Source: Verpa conica
Lineage: Eukaryota; Ascomycota; Pezizomycetes; Pezizales; Morchellaceae
Assembly (NCBI GenBank): GCA_033030425.1
Contig: JAUFSD010000010.1
Coordinates: 1,736,001 to 1,800,000, forward strand
DNA length: 64,000 bases
Direction of reading: 5' to 3'
Shown here piece by piece: positions 11,083 to 22,143 of the stretch. Every line of letters begins with the position of its first letter. Position 1 is the first letter of the stretch. The notes under the pieces are model-generated. The model was not told the origin of the DNA, ran no database searches, and saw only the letters and a program-made list of their open reading frames with translations. The translations under genes and the position numbers were made by a program.

Positions 11083-12528
11083 ATGGCCACCACCTATTCT
11101 TTCGAAGGTTGTCGATATAAATACCGCAAATCTCGTATTGAGATCTTGTCAAAATCTCCAAGCGCACAAGCAAGGAGTGAATCTAAACGCGCCATCAGAC
11201 TTTCTCCCAGCCCGCAACTTTCTTCCCCCGCACTTCCTCTTACGCAACCATCCCCCACAAATGAGCCCATACCGCTGCGCCGGGTCAAAGATTTTCTCAA
11301 AATCATTGATGAAGGAGCTCCGTCTAGCTTATTCACCGCTGATTATCTTTTTAACGGGGCTCCCCTGGAGATTACCTTAGATAATGTTTCGCCTACTGAA
11401 TACGAAGCTATTAAGGAGATGATGGATATGGACGCCCCCCCTTTTAGCGCATGTAAGGCGTCTAAGTTAAACTATTATTTTGCAGACTGTAGTCTCATTA
11501 TTACCTACCCTTCTCATATCCATGAGATTTATTCCGGATTTCTTGACCATGTACGCATCCAGATGTATAACGGTGGCTTTTACTGGGACGAGTGGCCCGA
11601 TATTGATATTATTGGGGCGGGAAAGTCGAAGGGTGCGTTCAGCTCTTTGCAATCTTCTGTATCCGTCATCTTCAGTTCTCATTATTCCTTTCTTATAGAC
11701 ATTAGTCTCGAGCTTGACGGTATAAAGTATACATTCATGCCCGATAACTGTCTGATTCTTGAGGGATTTGAGGTTCCATTCATCGTCTGCGAGGTGGCAG
11801 TCTCTCAAACCTTGGATAGTGTGAGGGGCAAGCTACGCCCGTACTTACTCGGCTCGAAAGATCAAATTAAGTTCGTTATTATCATTTATATCAGGGCCAG
11901 GAAACCGCCCAAGCAAGGCCCAACGAAACGCTTGTCTGCTTCTGAATCCTCAGTAAAGAATAAACGAGGACGGTCTGAGGCCAGTGGGCCCTTTGCGCGA
12001 CACGAAGAAGAAACTGAAGACGATGTACCTGTCGCTGGGGCAAGCTCTCCCCCTGTCTCGTCACTACCTGAACCCCCCCGGGGTCAGTATGAATACGGTT
12101 CTATATATGTGTATACAACCAAACTCAAACCCTCTACGGAACATCCTTCCGGTACTGTCTGGGGTATTGAGGAGATTGTTTCAGACCTTGTAAGTATGAA
12201 CGTCCCTCTTTGCTCGCCCCTAGCTAAATGTTACTAGGAGTTTTGGCCTACTAAGCCAAGCGGGTCACTTAAACTTACATGGGATAAGCTGCTTGGGGGT
12301 GAGATTCCAGATGATGCTAAGCAAAAAACTTGCGAGATTCCGTATCAGTACCTACACGATAAGCTAGCAAGGTATCTAAGGCCCCTCAGGTCTGCTAGGC
12401 GTTGGGAGCAGAGGAAGGATGTGGGTATAGAGAGCGCACCCCCCGTGGTGGAGGAGGCGCGGAAGTCGAGAACCCAGAGTCCTGCGGATGATCCAAAGGA
12501 TCGGGATTGGGGGGCGGGGCAGAGTTAG
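11083..12528 (+). CDS. PD-(D/E)XK nuclease-like protein, fungal Uma2-like type (gene B)
   Basis: The start has a near-ideal context (CCACCATGGCC). Exon 1 is 11083-12189, intron 12190-12237 (GTAAGT donor, TTACTAG acceptor), exon 2 12238-12528, giving 465 residues. Removing the 48-nt intron avoids the in-frame TAG at its end. After a Pro/Ser-rich N-terminus (about residues 25-65) comes a globular domain. It carries a PD at MPDNCLI and, about ten residues on, FIVCEVAVSQTLDSVRGKL, which matches the D...E-x-(K/A/S) arrangement of fungal Uma2-like PD-(D/E)XK proteins. A following LKLTWDKLLGGEIPDD is typical of their C-terminal part. The usual catalytic Lys position is Ala/Ser here, as in many fungal members, so activity is uncertain. 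Proteins of this group are often linked to mobile DNA. The middle linker and the tail are charged and disordered. Confidence 0.7.
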
Positions 12529-13374
12529 GTGGAGTTGCTTCTGGGGTTTTCTTTTTTCTCTTTTCTTTTTTCTATATTAGTAAGTTTGCTTCCAAGACTT
12601 TCTTTTATTACTTCATAGGGACGAAATACTTAGGTTTTGTGGCTTGTGTAATGTAGGTAGCCACTTCGAGGCATTTAGAGGGCTTTCCCGCCTAAGCCTA
12701 GTCATTCTTTAGTAGAATATATTGGCGGCTGGGCAATGTGTATAGAGCCCAGTGCGCATGGATAGTACATATTTGGGTTTTGAATTGGGTTTTGAATTGC
12801 GTTTAGCACGTAGGTTGACGTACGGGTTTGGGAGCGGAATTAAAGTTCGGAGCTAGTCGCTGCAGCCTACAATTGGGAACTGATGCAGACCCAACGCGTA
12901 CGGTCCAGTCTTTACCATGATATCACATTGTTTGCTCTGACGTATTGTGACTAATCTAATTCCGCGCCGCACAGATGCTTTCTCAAAGCTCCACCTACCC
13001 CTACCTGCAAAGAGTTGGGCCCTCTCGACTCAACCCCAGTCAATATTTTGATTCAGGCTGGCATGAGCTCGGCTGGGCAGTACGCATTAGGCTTAGTGCG
13101 TGCACAGACCGTTCGCGTTAGATCCAAATCAAGCTTGCGGCTTTAGACTTTCAACCTCATCACCAGCACCAGCATCAGCATCATATTGTTTGCCCCACCA
13201 ACTCCCCCCCTAGTGATTTAGTTTGGCAGCTCGCTGCAATATCTACTTATATAAAGCTATACACTCTTTCTTGATCACAGGTTCGGGTCTCACCCTCTTT
13301 CCAACTTCACAACCAACTTCACGGCTATACTACTTCTACAGCAAACTTCATCAAGCACTATACTAACGCTTCAA
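12529..13374. other. Intergenic region and promoter of the SNF2 gene
   Basis: No gene seen. It holds a pyrimidine-rich tract at about 12547-12572 after gene B, probably its 3' region. Toward the end there is a TATATAAAG box at 13248-13256 and a C/T-rich leader with ACTTCA repeats that runs into the ATG at 13375, typical of a fungal 5' untranslated region. Confidence 0.5.
13248..13256 (+). promoter_or_regulatory. TATA box of the SNF2 gene
   Basis: TATATAAAG lies 119 bases upstream of the ATG at 13375, with a C/T-rich stretch between them. Spacing and composition fit a fungal core promoter. Confidence 0.5.
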
Positions 13375-16300
13375 ATGCCGCGTCCTAGGAAAATATCGAA
13401 TGAGCTGCAGTATATCCCGACCAAAGGCCCACACAAGAATAATTGGCGTTCAGAAAATGAGGTACTAGAGACCGATGATGAAGACACTCAACCAAGGTAC
13501 CTCAGAGACTCGAGCGATAGCAAAGTCGTTCTAGCGTGGAGCTTTTTGAGATAGAAATAGCTAACGGATATAGCACAAATTCATCTTCCGAAGATAGCAA
13601 ACCATTATTCAAGTCTCGTTCCTCCCATGCATCTCGTTCCTCCCATGCATCTCGTGCGTATAAAACTAGGCAGACGAAACGCGCTCCGTCTACTCCCCGC
13701 CGCGATAATAGGCGCAGCAGTCCTCTTGTGAGCCCAGCTGCTAAGGCTTTCAACATTGCTAGGAAGCTTGGCTTCCAGGGAGATCAGGCCAAAGACTATA
13801 GCGACTGGGTCCTGAGCCTAAAAGACCAGTTTATCACCACTCGACATCCAGAGATCATCGAGGGACCCAAATCATTACAAGATAAAGGCCGTTCAGATAT
13901 ATGGCAGGCGGCTATTAACGACCTTATCGATATAGAGCCTCGTTTCGATATAGCTAGCTTCCACACACAAGATGCAATGTCTCGCGCTGCGCACGAATTA
14001 CTCAAAAACCAAGTGAAGAAGGTCCGCCTCCGTAAGACTACTACTATCGGAGGTTCAGGAGCCAAGCGGAGCCACGAAGCTTCCGAGGATAGACCACAGA
14101 CTAGCCAGGCCATGGGAGGCCTAGACCTATCAAAACTTTCCTCACCAGACTTTACAGTCGCTCTTTGGGGGACCGGTTTCCGCGCGCCCTTCACAAGCCC
14201 AATTGGCTCGCTGCTCAGTATCCAAGACCTTCAAGATTGGGTTTGTACGGAGCTGGGGATTGCTTCAGGCACGGCTAAGATTGAGGCAGTGTTTCCTGTG
14301 CATGATGATAATTTCTTTGATATCCTTGGTGTGGAAAACAAAGGTGAAAGAGCTCGTCTAGATGTCTCTGACCAGGCTTCATGGAGCTCAGTGATACCCT
14401 TAGCGCAGCAAGTAGCAAAGGACTCTAACAAATTCGCCGCTCTTCGCCTTGAGGCCCGCCAAGGAACGGTGGAGGAGCTTGGGTTACGATGGAGTGGACG
14501 CAGACCAGCCGAAGACAGTCCAGACCATAAACGCCCGAGGTTAATTTCGCTAGGTAACAGGGGTAATGAAAACGACAGCAACGCAAGCGTCAACGGCGAT
14601 AACAGTGGCTTTACAAAACCACCAGAAGACCCCAACGATAAAGTCCTGAAAATCACTAATGAATCTCCCTTCGAGTCGGATGCGGATGAAAATGACTTAG
14701 TCTTTGACCCGGACAGTATGCCAGGGGTCCGTGGATCCTTTCTTGGGGGTGACGGCGAGAAAGATGTGACTCCACCCGTGGATTCAGACTTTATACCCGT
14801 TGGAGTCGGCGAGGGAGATAGAGTCCTAGCTGCGAGTCTTGGCCCCATACTCGATGATGATGAGGACATAGCAAAAGATAAATCGGACCCAAGACATCGG
14901 GAGGAGAACAATCCGGGGGGGCCAGGCGAGGGTCGTAACTTACTGCGATAGAAAGCACGACTTTTTTGGATTGTGCGTTCACTTGCAGTTATCTAGTTTA
15001 TCCGATGTCTCTAACTCATTATATTAGGTGCACAAGGAATTATAACAATGATTTCGAGCATGAGTGCTTCGACGAGGCTCTTCATGACTTGAGGGCGGTC
15101 CCATGGGATCTTCTTCCTGGCGACGGTGGGATGCAAAGGTTCAGTATTCCTGGCTGTGGCCGTGTGAGGTTTTACCCCCACCAAGTGTGGGGAATACAGT
15201 TTATTGTTCAACGTATTATCAACGCGGATGGTCTGAATTCGTGTCTAGTGGCAGATGATATGGGTATGGGGAAGGTACGTGGAATGTTAGGCTACACCCA
15301 TAGACTATACTAATAAAATATATCTGTAGACATTTGTCGCGCTGGGGGCTGTCTTTCACCTCAAATGGCTTGTTGAAGAGGCCGAGATGAATCATCCGTT
15401 ACCTTGCTTCGCAAATAAGAGGGTTTCCGAGGTAGTGGCAGAATAAGTTTTTCAACGAATGTCTGGGGTGGGCAAAACGACCCACAATTGTTGTCGTGTA
15501 AGACCCCCGCCAGTACGTATAGCTTGCTGGGACTGTCCGCTAATTTTCTTAGACCACCTTCATTGCTCAACACGTGGGTCCGTACCTTGATAGGGGTTCC
15601 CAAATACACTGTCACCACTATACAAGGGCGCAACAGCCCATCGGCCGCAACAATCAACAACGACAAGAATCCTACCTATAAGATATATATCACGAGCTAT
15701 CATACTTGGAGGGCCCGATTCGAAAATATTCTCAAAGGAGTGAGGTTTGGCATTGGTATATTTGACGAATCCCACAACATCAAGAACAGCAAAACCAAGA
15801 GCTTTAATTCCTTAATGGTAATGAGGTGCAAATATAAGATACAGCTTTCAGGCACACCCATGCATCATGGGGTTTGTGACTGGATTGTTCAGACTCGTTG
15901 GCTTCAAGAGGGCTCAAAATCTGATATGCTCCATAAACATGGCTATAAAACGATGCAAAGTGCTTGCGATCTCGTAAAGAAGAACAAGGATGCCAGCTCC
16001 GCTAGCTACAACGCAATTCGTGACTGCGCATACCCATGGACGATCCGCAGATGGGGCGAAACGAAACTCTCTAACGGAAAGCCACTGGTCAATATTCCAG
16101 AGTTAAAGACGGAAAATATTACTATACATTATACAGAGAAGGAAGCGGAGACCCTTGCTGCATGGGTGAGAGAAGAAAAGAAGCGGAGTGTGCACAAATA
16201 CAACTCTGCCTTGCATGGATGGAGGCTAGCATCCTTCCACGGGGACCTTCCGGAGACCGAACGGCAGGCGGACTCGCAGTAGGCGAGAAGTCTGTGTTTC

Positions 16301-17043
16301 GCGAAGAGTGGGATAAAGCTACATTCGAGGATTCGCCAGTATTCCGGTGGCTTAAAAGCGACCTAATCCCCCTACTCAAGGCGCATAGTGAAACAAAGCA
16401 AGCACCTCCGCACAAGGCCGTCCTCTTTGCTCCTTTACCAGGTCAGACATACATGGTAGATTGGGTAAGTGTTTGGTCTATACCATCTGCGGACCATATA
16501 TCCCCGTCTAGTTCCAGGCTAACACAGTTCTAGTGGTTTAGGACTTTCTTTCCCGAAATCGAATGCTACCACTACAAGGCAACACTCAATTCTACGGATC
16601 GGATGAAATGCCTTGACATGTTCGACACCTCGAAGAAACCTGGCGTCCTTATAATCACTCCGGCCCTGGGCGGCAATGGAATTAATCTGATCTGTGCTGA
16701 TTATCTCGTAATCTTGCAGAAGTTTTGGAATCTGAATGAGCAGAAGCAAGCTATAGCTCGAATCCACCGCATTGGGCAGAAGCGTAGTCCGAAGGCATTC
16801 ATCCTAAACACTGCAGGCGGAATCGATGATCGCATCACTGAACTTCAAATAGCGAATGGCCGATTTGAAGCAAAGGTTATGCACGGGCTCATGGGAGCGG
16901 AACTCTCGTACGAACAAATCATGAACATGCGGGCTACGAGGCTGGCGGAGAGTTTAAAGGTGCTAGCAAAAAATCCCCATGGGGATGGGGATGGGGATGG
17001 GGATGGGGATGGGTACAAGGATGAGGGCAGGGAAAGGCTATAG
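13375..17043 (+). CDS. SNF2-family helicase/ATPase with long N-terminal region (gene C)
   Basis: Proposed exons: 13375-13461, 13521-14934, 14997-15274, 15330-15431, 15503-16464, 16534-17043. The introns at 15275-15329 (GTACGT, TACTAAT, CTGTAG) and 16465-16533 (GTAAGT, GCTAAC, TTCTAG) are strong; those at 13462, 14935 and 15432 are weaker. The first 500 or so residues are unrecognised, end in an acidic stretch and may hold a DNA- or protein-binding module. The ATPase core shows FYPHQVWGIQFI (Q-like), ADDMGMGKT (Walker A), FDESHNIKN (DExH), LSGTPM (III), GGNGINL (V) and QAIARIHRIGQ (VI), so both RecA lobes are present. Between 15503 and 16464 the frame slips by one base, most simply at GGGG 16241-16244, where one extra G rejoins it. 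The protein would remodel or translocate on DNA using ATP. Whether it is functional depends on that base. Confidence 0.8.
16981..17013. repeat. GGGGAT hexamer microsatellite in the SNF2 C-terminus
   Basis: Five tandem GGGGAT units encode alternating Gly-Asp near the end of the SNF2 protein. The whole-hexamer period keeps the frame, so length changes would be tolerated. Confidence 0.85.
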
Positions 17044-17591
17044 ATGGTGAGGTTAAGCTGGATAAGGGTATAACCACGTCCTCTACGATTTGATTACGTC
17101 AACAATTTTTTTTCTACCAATTATATCTATTATATTAGGACTTTCTTACGTATTTATTTAGGGCTTTCTTACAGGGCTTTCTATGTATTAATATATGTTT
17201 TTCTATGGTTGTTAGGGAGGAATATGGCGCTAGTGGTGGAGTTACTTTAGAGCTTTGGTGGGGACAGTGGAGGGTCTGCCATAATTTATTTTTTGTTTAG
17301 TATGTTTTAGCTTATATTTTGTACGTACCCTCACCAGGCGGTTTTTAGTTACGTGGTGTATATTCTTATGCTTACTTAGCAATCTCGTGAGTCAGATATT
17401 GCTTTCAGCTTTGGCCGGCTTTAACCCGTGATTCAGATGAGTGAGTAATAGAGAGCCTGTGTACTTCCCTCCGGCTGGCCCATCCACTCTACCACTCCCA
17501 TCCCTCTCTAAAACTTTATCCCCTTTCAAATTATTGGTATCACGTATTCCACGCTACTATATCTCTATTTTGTCTCTATAAAGCGATAACA
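17044..17591. other. Intergenic between the SNF2 and DUF6532 genes
   Basis: No gene seen. It contains two or three imperfect copies of GGGCTTTCTTAC-like sequence at about 17150-17190 and an AT-rich 3' region. A TATAAAG at 17577 is too close to the ATG at 17592 to be its TATA box. Confidence 0.4.
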
Positions 17592-19257
17592 ATGGACGAC
17601 TCGGACAGTCCGGGGACCAACCCTGAGACCATCTATTCAAGCGAGGACGGTCCAACAGTTCGCCCACGTACGTAACGCGTAACATTATTATGAATATAAT
17701 TAATGCAAGGTTTAGGGAGGGGTACGACCTATCGGAAACGAAAAGAACATGTGCAAGCACCCCGGAACTCCCGAGCCACGCGTCGTATTAGTCCAGTATT
17801 AAAAGATACAAGGAGTCTATCAAAACTAGATAACCCCCGGCACTCAAAGATTGGTGTGCAACAACAAAGCTATTCGGATACTCGAGATATAGATAGTATA
17901 GCTACACAAAGCCAACAGGTAGCATGCTTGCCCTGACGGGGAGGCTTTTACTAATAGAAGGGTCCGCGCCAGGACAACAGATACGAAAGTCAGGATCGAA
18001 TAACATCCACAATTCGAAAGCGTTCAAGGCCGTTCATAGATAGCGTACTGTCTAGTAAACGGGTATCTAGAGGAGCATCTCCGGCCAGTCTACTTCAAAG
18101 CCAAAGGGTGTCTGCGTCTACCAAACCTAATGAGAATAGGAGCAATGACGGCAGAGATAACAGAGACAACAGAAATAATGATGCCCGCGAAGAGAATACC
18201 AATCAAGGTGAAGCTGCCAAGGGGGGGACTAGCTCTCGGCGATTTCGTCGCCAGCACTTGATACCCGCCGAAAATATTGGAACATTTACTCTAGCCAATA
18301 TCCTCATCCAGGGCATTATCCTTGCAGAAAACCCTTGGCCCAATGCGAAGTCTCGAGATGAGCTTATTTACCAATGCTGGCAGGACTCAATCAAGTTCCT
18401 GGGTACGTCGCCTCTTGGGGTCTCTCAAACACCTGATTTAATATCAGTACCAATAGTATGTATTAGTCCCGGGTGACAGATATTTATACTAGACTGTACC
18501 CACTTGCTAAAAGAACGTAGCTGCGAAAAAGAATTTCCAACGTACGTGGATACCTAATAGACTCAGCTAGGAAATCGGTTGCCATTGATTACAAGCTAAA
18601 GCTTCGGGAACCTGAAAAATGCAAGGAGCAAGTGAAACAACTACTAGCAAATGACGCTTTTACGGGACAGTGGGTTGAAATGGTACTTCAGACGGAACGC
18701 AGACAGTACGCGGAAAATTAAACTAACGAATTTTAGGATGGTGTACCAGTGCTGGCATACTTTAGTAACCGGGCGCTACGTACGGCCTTAGTCCGCTATT
18801 TCTTTAAGGAAGGAGGCCTGGCTCACCAAAACGAGCTGAACACGTACTTCAATCCACTAAGGTGGACTACAATTTTAATCACAGCAACGGCAATGTCATG
18901 CGCTCTTCAAGACTACCTGGAGAATGGTATAAAGGCTCGTATGGTTACTGAGTTTAGCCAGGAAAACTTCTCAAGTAAGACCATATGCCATGTATAATAC
19001 CAGCGCTAACATATCTAGTAATATACAAGCGATTGCAAAATACAGCTAAAGTGCTGACTGAGGTACGCCGCTCAAAATTACTTGACTGGTATCAGAAAAA
19101 GATCGATGAGCAGCTCAAGAGTATGGAGGACCTTCCTGGTAAGCGAACGGAGGGTTACAAAGACCAGATTGGTGATTATCTCGATGACCTCGGTGACAGC
19201 GACGAGGGCGAGGAAGCCAGAGCTGAAAACGAAGATATGGAAGTGGTGAGTGAGTGA
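17592..19257 (+). CDS. DUF6532-domain protein (gene D)
   Basis: Six exons: 17592-17667, 17710-17918, 17958-18455, 18521-18682, 18737-18974, 19019-19257. All phases agree and the total is 1422 nt, 473 residues. The second intron (39 nt) is unusually short but needed to skip TGA and TAA. The N-terminal 230 residues are rich in Arg, Ser, Asn and Gln and look disordered. From about residue 230 the DUF6532 pattern appears: LANILIQGIILAENPWPN, KRISNVRGYLIDSARKSV, LAYFSNRALRTALVRYFF, FNPLRWTTILITATAMSCAL, then a helical tail ending in acidic residues. DUF6532 is a fungal domain of unknown function, expanded in many copies in some mushrooms. This frame is intact, unlike the flanking transposons. Same strand as genes A-C. 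Confidence 0.75.
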
Positions 19258-19267
19258 GTGAGTGAGA
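19245..19267. repeat. GTGA microsatellite over the DUF6532 stop codon
   Basis: Tandem GTGA units start just before the stop codon and run past it. Every frame in this repeat contains TGA, so slippage would hardly change the protein end. Confidence 0.8.
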
Positions 19268-19504
19268 GTAATCATTGAGGGTGTAGGGGCTACTAGCAAT
19301 GGATATGTTATTACACAATGAAGGTTATAGGACTAGTTTGTAGTACAACGGAGATCTGTTGCCTGGGCTATTCAGCTGGGATTGTATACAAACGTAATTT
19401 ATTAATTTATCTATAAAATTTTATACATCAAAAGACGTTCTTATAATAGACAGCAAACAAGGCCCCTACCACGTAAGATTGTGGGGTCAGTGATAACCGG
19501 TGGC

Positions 19505-19830
19505 ATCCGAGAGACAGTCCGTGGACCCTCCGCTCAATCCCATAGACCATCCACAGTGGTCCAAGTCGAGCTCATAGAGGTTCAGTAAGGTCCCCGGAAC
19601 GTCCCAGGGACACAAGCATGAAACTCAGAAGCATATCAGGGATATAGGCGTGAGTCCCAGGAGTATACCAGGGACATAGGCGTGAGTCCCAGGAGTATAC
19701 CAGGGACAGAGGCATGTGTCCCGGGGGACATCGGGTCATACCACGAGATCGGGTGGTGTATCAGCGGTCCCAGCGGTCCCGGGGACTCCCGGGGACTCCC
19801 TGAGACACTATTGATTTTTTGCTGATGCTA
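19505..19830. repeat. GC-rich repeat copy 2 with 32-bp tandem units
   Basis: Inside are about three direct units of 32-33 bp containing GGCGTGAGTCCCAGGAGTA (about 19640-19720), then GGTCCC and CGGGGACTCC repeats. On its complement it carries CATCAGCAAAAAATCAA followed by CCCCGGGA motifs, the same order as at 5395-5640, so it is an inverted relative of that copy. Confidence 0.65.
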
Positions 19831-20784
19831 ATGTGAACATTTAGACCCACACCAGCAATCTCTGCTATTTATCGAAGTCGGGAGTATATAGCAAGGGTAT
19901 GTTGTATGGACGCCCTGGGATTCACTATTGCTAGACTTTTCGCTACCGCTACTATTAAAGTCAACAATGATCGCTTTCTATTCTTATATATTTTACCGCT
20001 CCCACCTTTCCTTTGCTCACCATTCGTAAAAAATATGTTCATCTACATATCTTTATTTGAGGGGTCTTGGATTTAAACAGAAAAGTACATGTGTATTTTA
20101 TCTATTAAAGCTTGCTACTTGAGCTATGCGCGCTTGCATCCACTATATTCTATCACTCGAACCCTGCAAATTTTGGGATATAGGATATTGTGTGGGTTGG
20201 GGGGTATAGCTATTACTGAATATGTGGGCAGAGTAGAGTTGTGGTGGGGTTGCTGTTGTCATCAGGGGTGCATGGCTCAGTTGAGACTCTGTAGATCAAA
20301 CTCGCAGAGCCTCAATGCAGGCACCCGCGTACCACACGTGGGTTGACGATCATCTAACCCTGGCTTCCCGTTCGACCTTCCTTATTAGGTACCTAAGAAG
20401 ATATTACTAAAAGGACATAGACACTGTCACCTTGGTACTTGAGCTTCTGGTTGACATTCTGCGCAGCTGCCGGGGTTCTCGGCAGTATAGGTTGTGGGTG
20501 ATATTCCACCACCATAGGGGTACTTTCTCGATCGTTCGGATGGTGGCATTTATCTTGTAGAAGTTTGAAATTTTGTTTTTAGCCCCTGAAGCACTCCGGC
20601 TGGGGCGTAGTGCGAATCAGCCTGAGAGTTGTTTTGATAAATGAATTGACCTGGTGTGATAGGGACTAAGCTGAGAGTGCTTCCTGTTAATGGCTGGTAC
20701 TCATCACTTGACAAGCCATACAAGAATTAGTCCATCAACCTGTTTATTCCGGTATAAACTACCCGAGATAAAATTCTCGTAACC
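19831..20784. other. Intergenic, nothing recognised
   Basis: No coding signal, RNA gene or repeat could be supported. The open frame 20089-20346 has no family signature. Confidence 0.4.
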
Positions 20785-21249
20785 TTACATAGAACCCAGT
20801 ACTTGCGAATTTTGAAATGATTCACCTAAAATCATGCGTTGGGCAGAAGTGAAGAAAGCTGTATATTGTATAAGAAAACGCTGAGACATCCAGAAACAGA
20901 GTGATTGGTGGTGGAAAGCCCATCCAACGACGTGAATAAACCTATCCTGGATTAATGTCAATTTTTCTAAATGATAACCACTGTTCTGGTGTTTCGGGTA
21001 ATTACTGACCTTTTGTAGGATTTTTTCTCTATATTTAATTTGGGCTTGCTCGACCCCAGGGATGGAATTGATATAGACCGGTAGTAGTCTTAACCATATA
21101 CGTATTTCTTGGTCTGGGGAATACCTGCCAGCAAGTTCCTCATAGTAATTGGGGAACTCCTGGTGACTTGGAAGATATATGTGCCTGGTTTTAACCCCAA
21201 GTCTCAAGTCATGTGTATAGTTCTTGGTCATATGTTGTCGCCCGCACAC
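20785..21249 (-). CDS. Hypothetical 154-residue open frame
   Basis: An ATG-initiated open frame without recognisable domain. It has a hydrophilic first half with EELAGRYSPDQEIRIWLRLL and a more aromatic second half (VVGWAFHHQSLCFWMSQRF). The length is more than chance would usually give in this AT-rich DNA, but there is no promoter, splice or homology evidence. It could be a fragment of a decayed gene. Treat as unproven. Confidence 0.25.
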   Translation of the reverse strand: MCGRQHMTKNYTHDLRLGVKTRHIYLPSHQEFPNYYEELAGRYSPDQEIRIWLRLLPVYINSIPGVEQAQIKYREKILQKVSNYPKHQNSGYHLEKLTLIQDRFIHVVGWAFHHQSLCFWMSQRFLIQYTAFFTSAQRMILGESFQNSQVLGSM

Positions 21250-22143
21250 CTAGCAGCCGTGAGAAAACTAGAGTCTTGGCACTTCTCTAGAATGCACAAT
21301 ACCCTTGTTGCTCACCCTGTATCCTCCGATGTCCCCGTGAAACGACTCCCCCGTGACGAACACTAGTGAGGTGCCACGGCGTCCACACCCAAGGCTAAAA
21401 ACTAGTGTGTTCATTCCCCCCCCACAAGCCCGGTACTGTGCCTGACTAACGCAATTTGTCACTTCCAAGTATTCCCCGAAGATGCCCGTAAAAGGGTTTA
21501 TCTATACCTCTGATCCGCCGACCAGACACAACCAGAGACAAAAAATTGCCGAAAAGTGTGCGTTTAGGCTTGAAGAAACAGTGTAAGTTCTACCAAGTCA
21601 TCCCAATCATTTACATCATGCGTGATAGATATGGGTGGTTGCCCGTTAATCTGTTAAAACTAGAAGCTTGCCGCAAACGTTTTTCCTTCAAGCTACTGAG
21701 AGTTCTAGCACAAGATACTACCTTACATGCCACTATGTATGTGAGCTAGTCTACCACAGTAATTTTACCACTGGGGTGCAATTAAGTTGAGGAGTATTTC
21801 TTGGTTTTATTACACATCACCAATTTAATATAAAAATAAACAAACATATAGAGAATATGAGATAGTTAGATATAGAATCTTATACTAGAAAGGTAAGAAA
21901 CATAGTAGAGAATCATTGGCCCATGAAGAAAAGGTATAAGTCACTTCACCCTACCCCCTTAAATGAAACAAAGGGAAGTCCGCTCGAGAGGCCATCAATC
22001 AGAAATTTCCCGAAGAATAAGAAAAGAACAAGACCGGGTTTCAAACAATAAAAATAGAATAAAAAAAAATAGAAAAACTTGCATATTGTACCTGGGTAAA
22101 GATATAAAAGAATGTATGACCATATCATCATGGGCACCACCAC
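21250..22143. other. Intergenic, AT-rich 3' region of the helical-repeat gene
   Basis: No gene recognised. The last 350 bases are A-rich on the plus strand and probably hold the 3' untranslated region of the minus-strand gene that ends at 22144. Confidence 0.4.

Noticed and set aside
13796..14911. Two long minus-strand open frames opposite the SNF2 N-terminal exon
   Set aside because: The plus-strand frame has the promoter, the introns and the downstream ATPase domain; the antisense frames are Ser/Arg-rich shadows.
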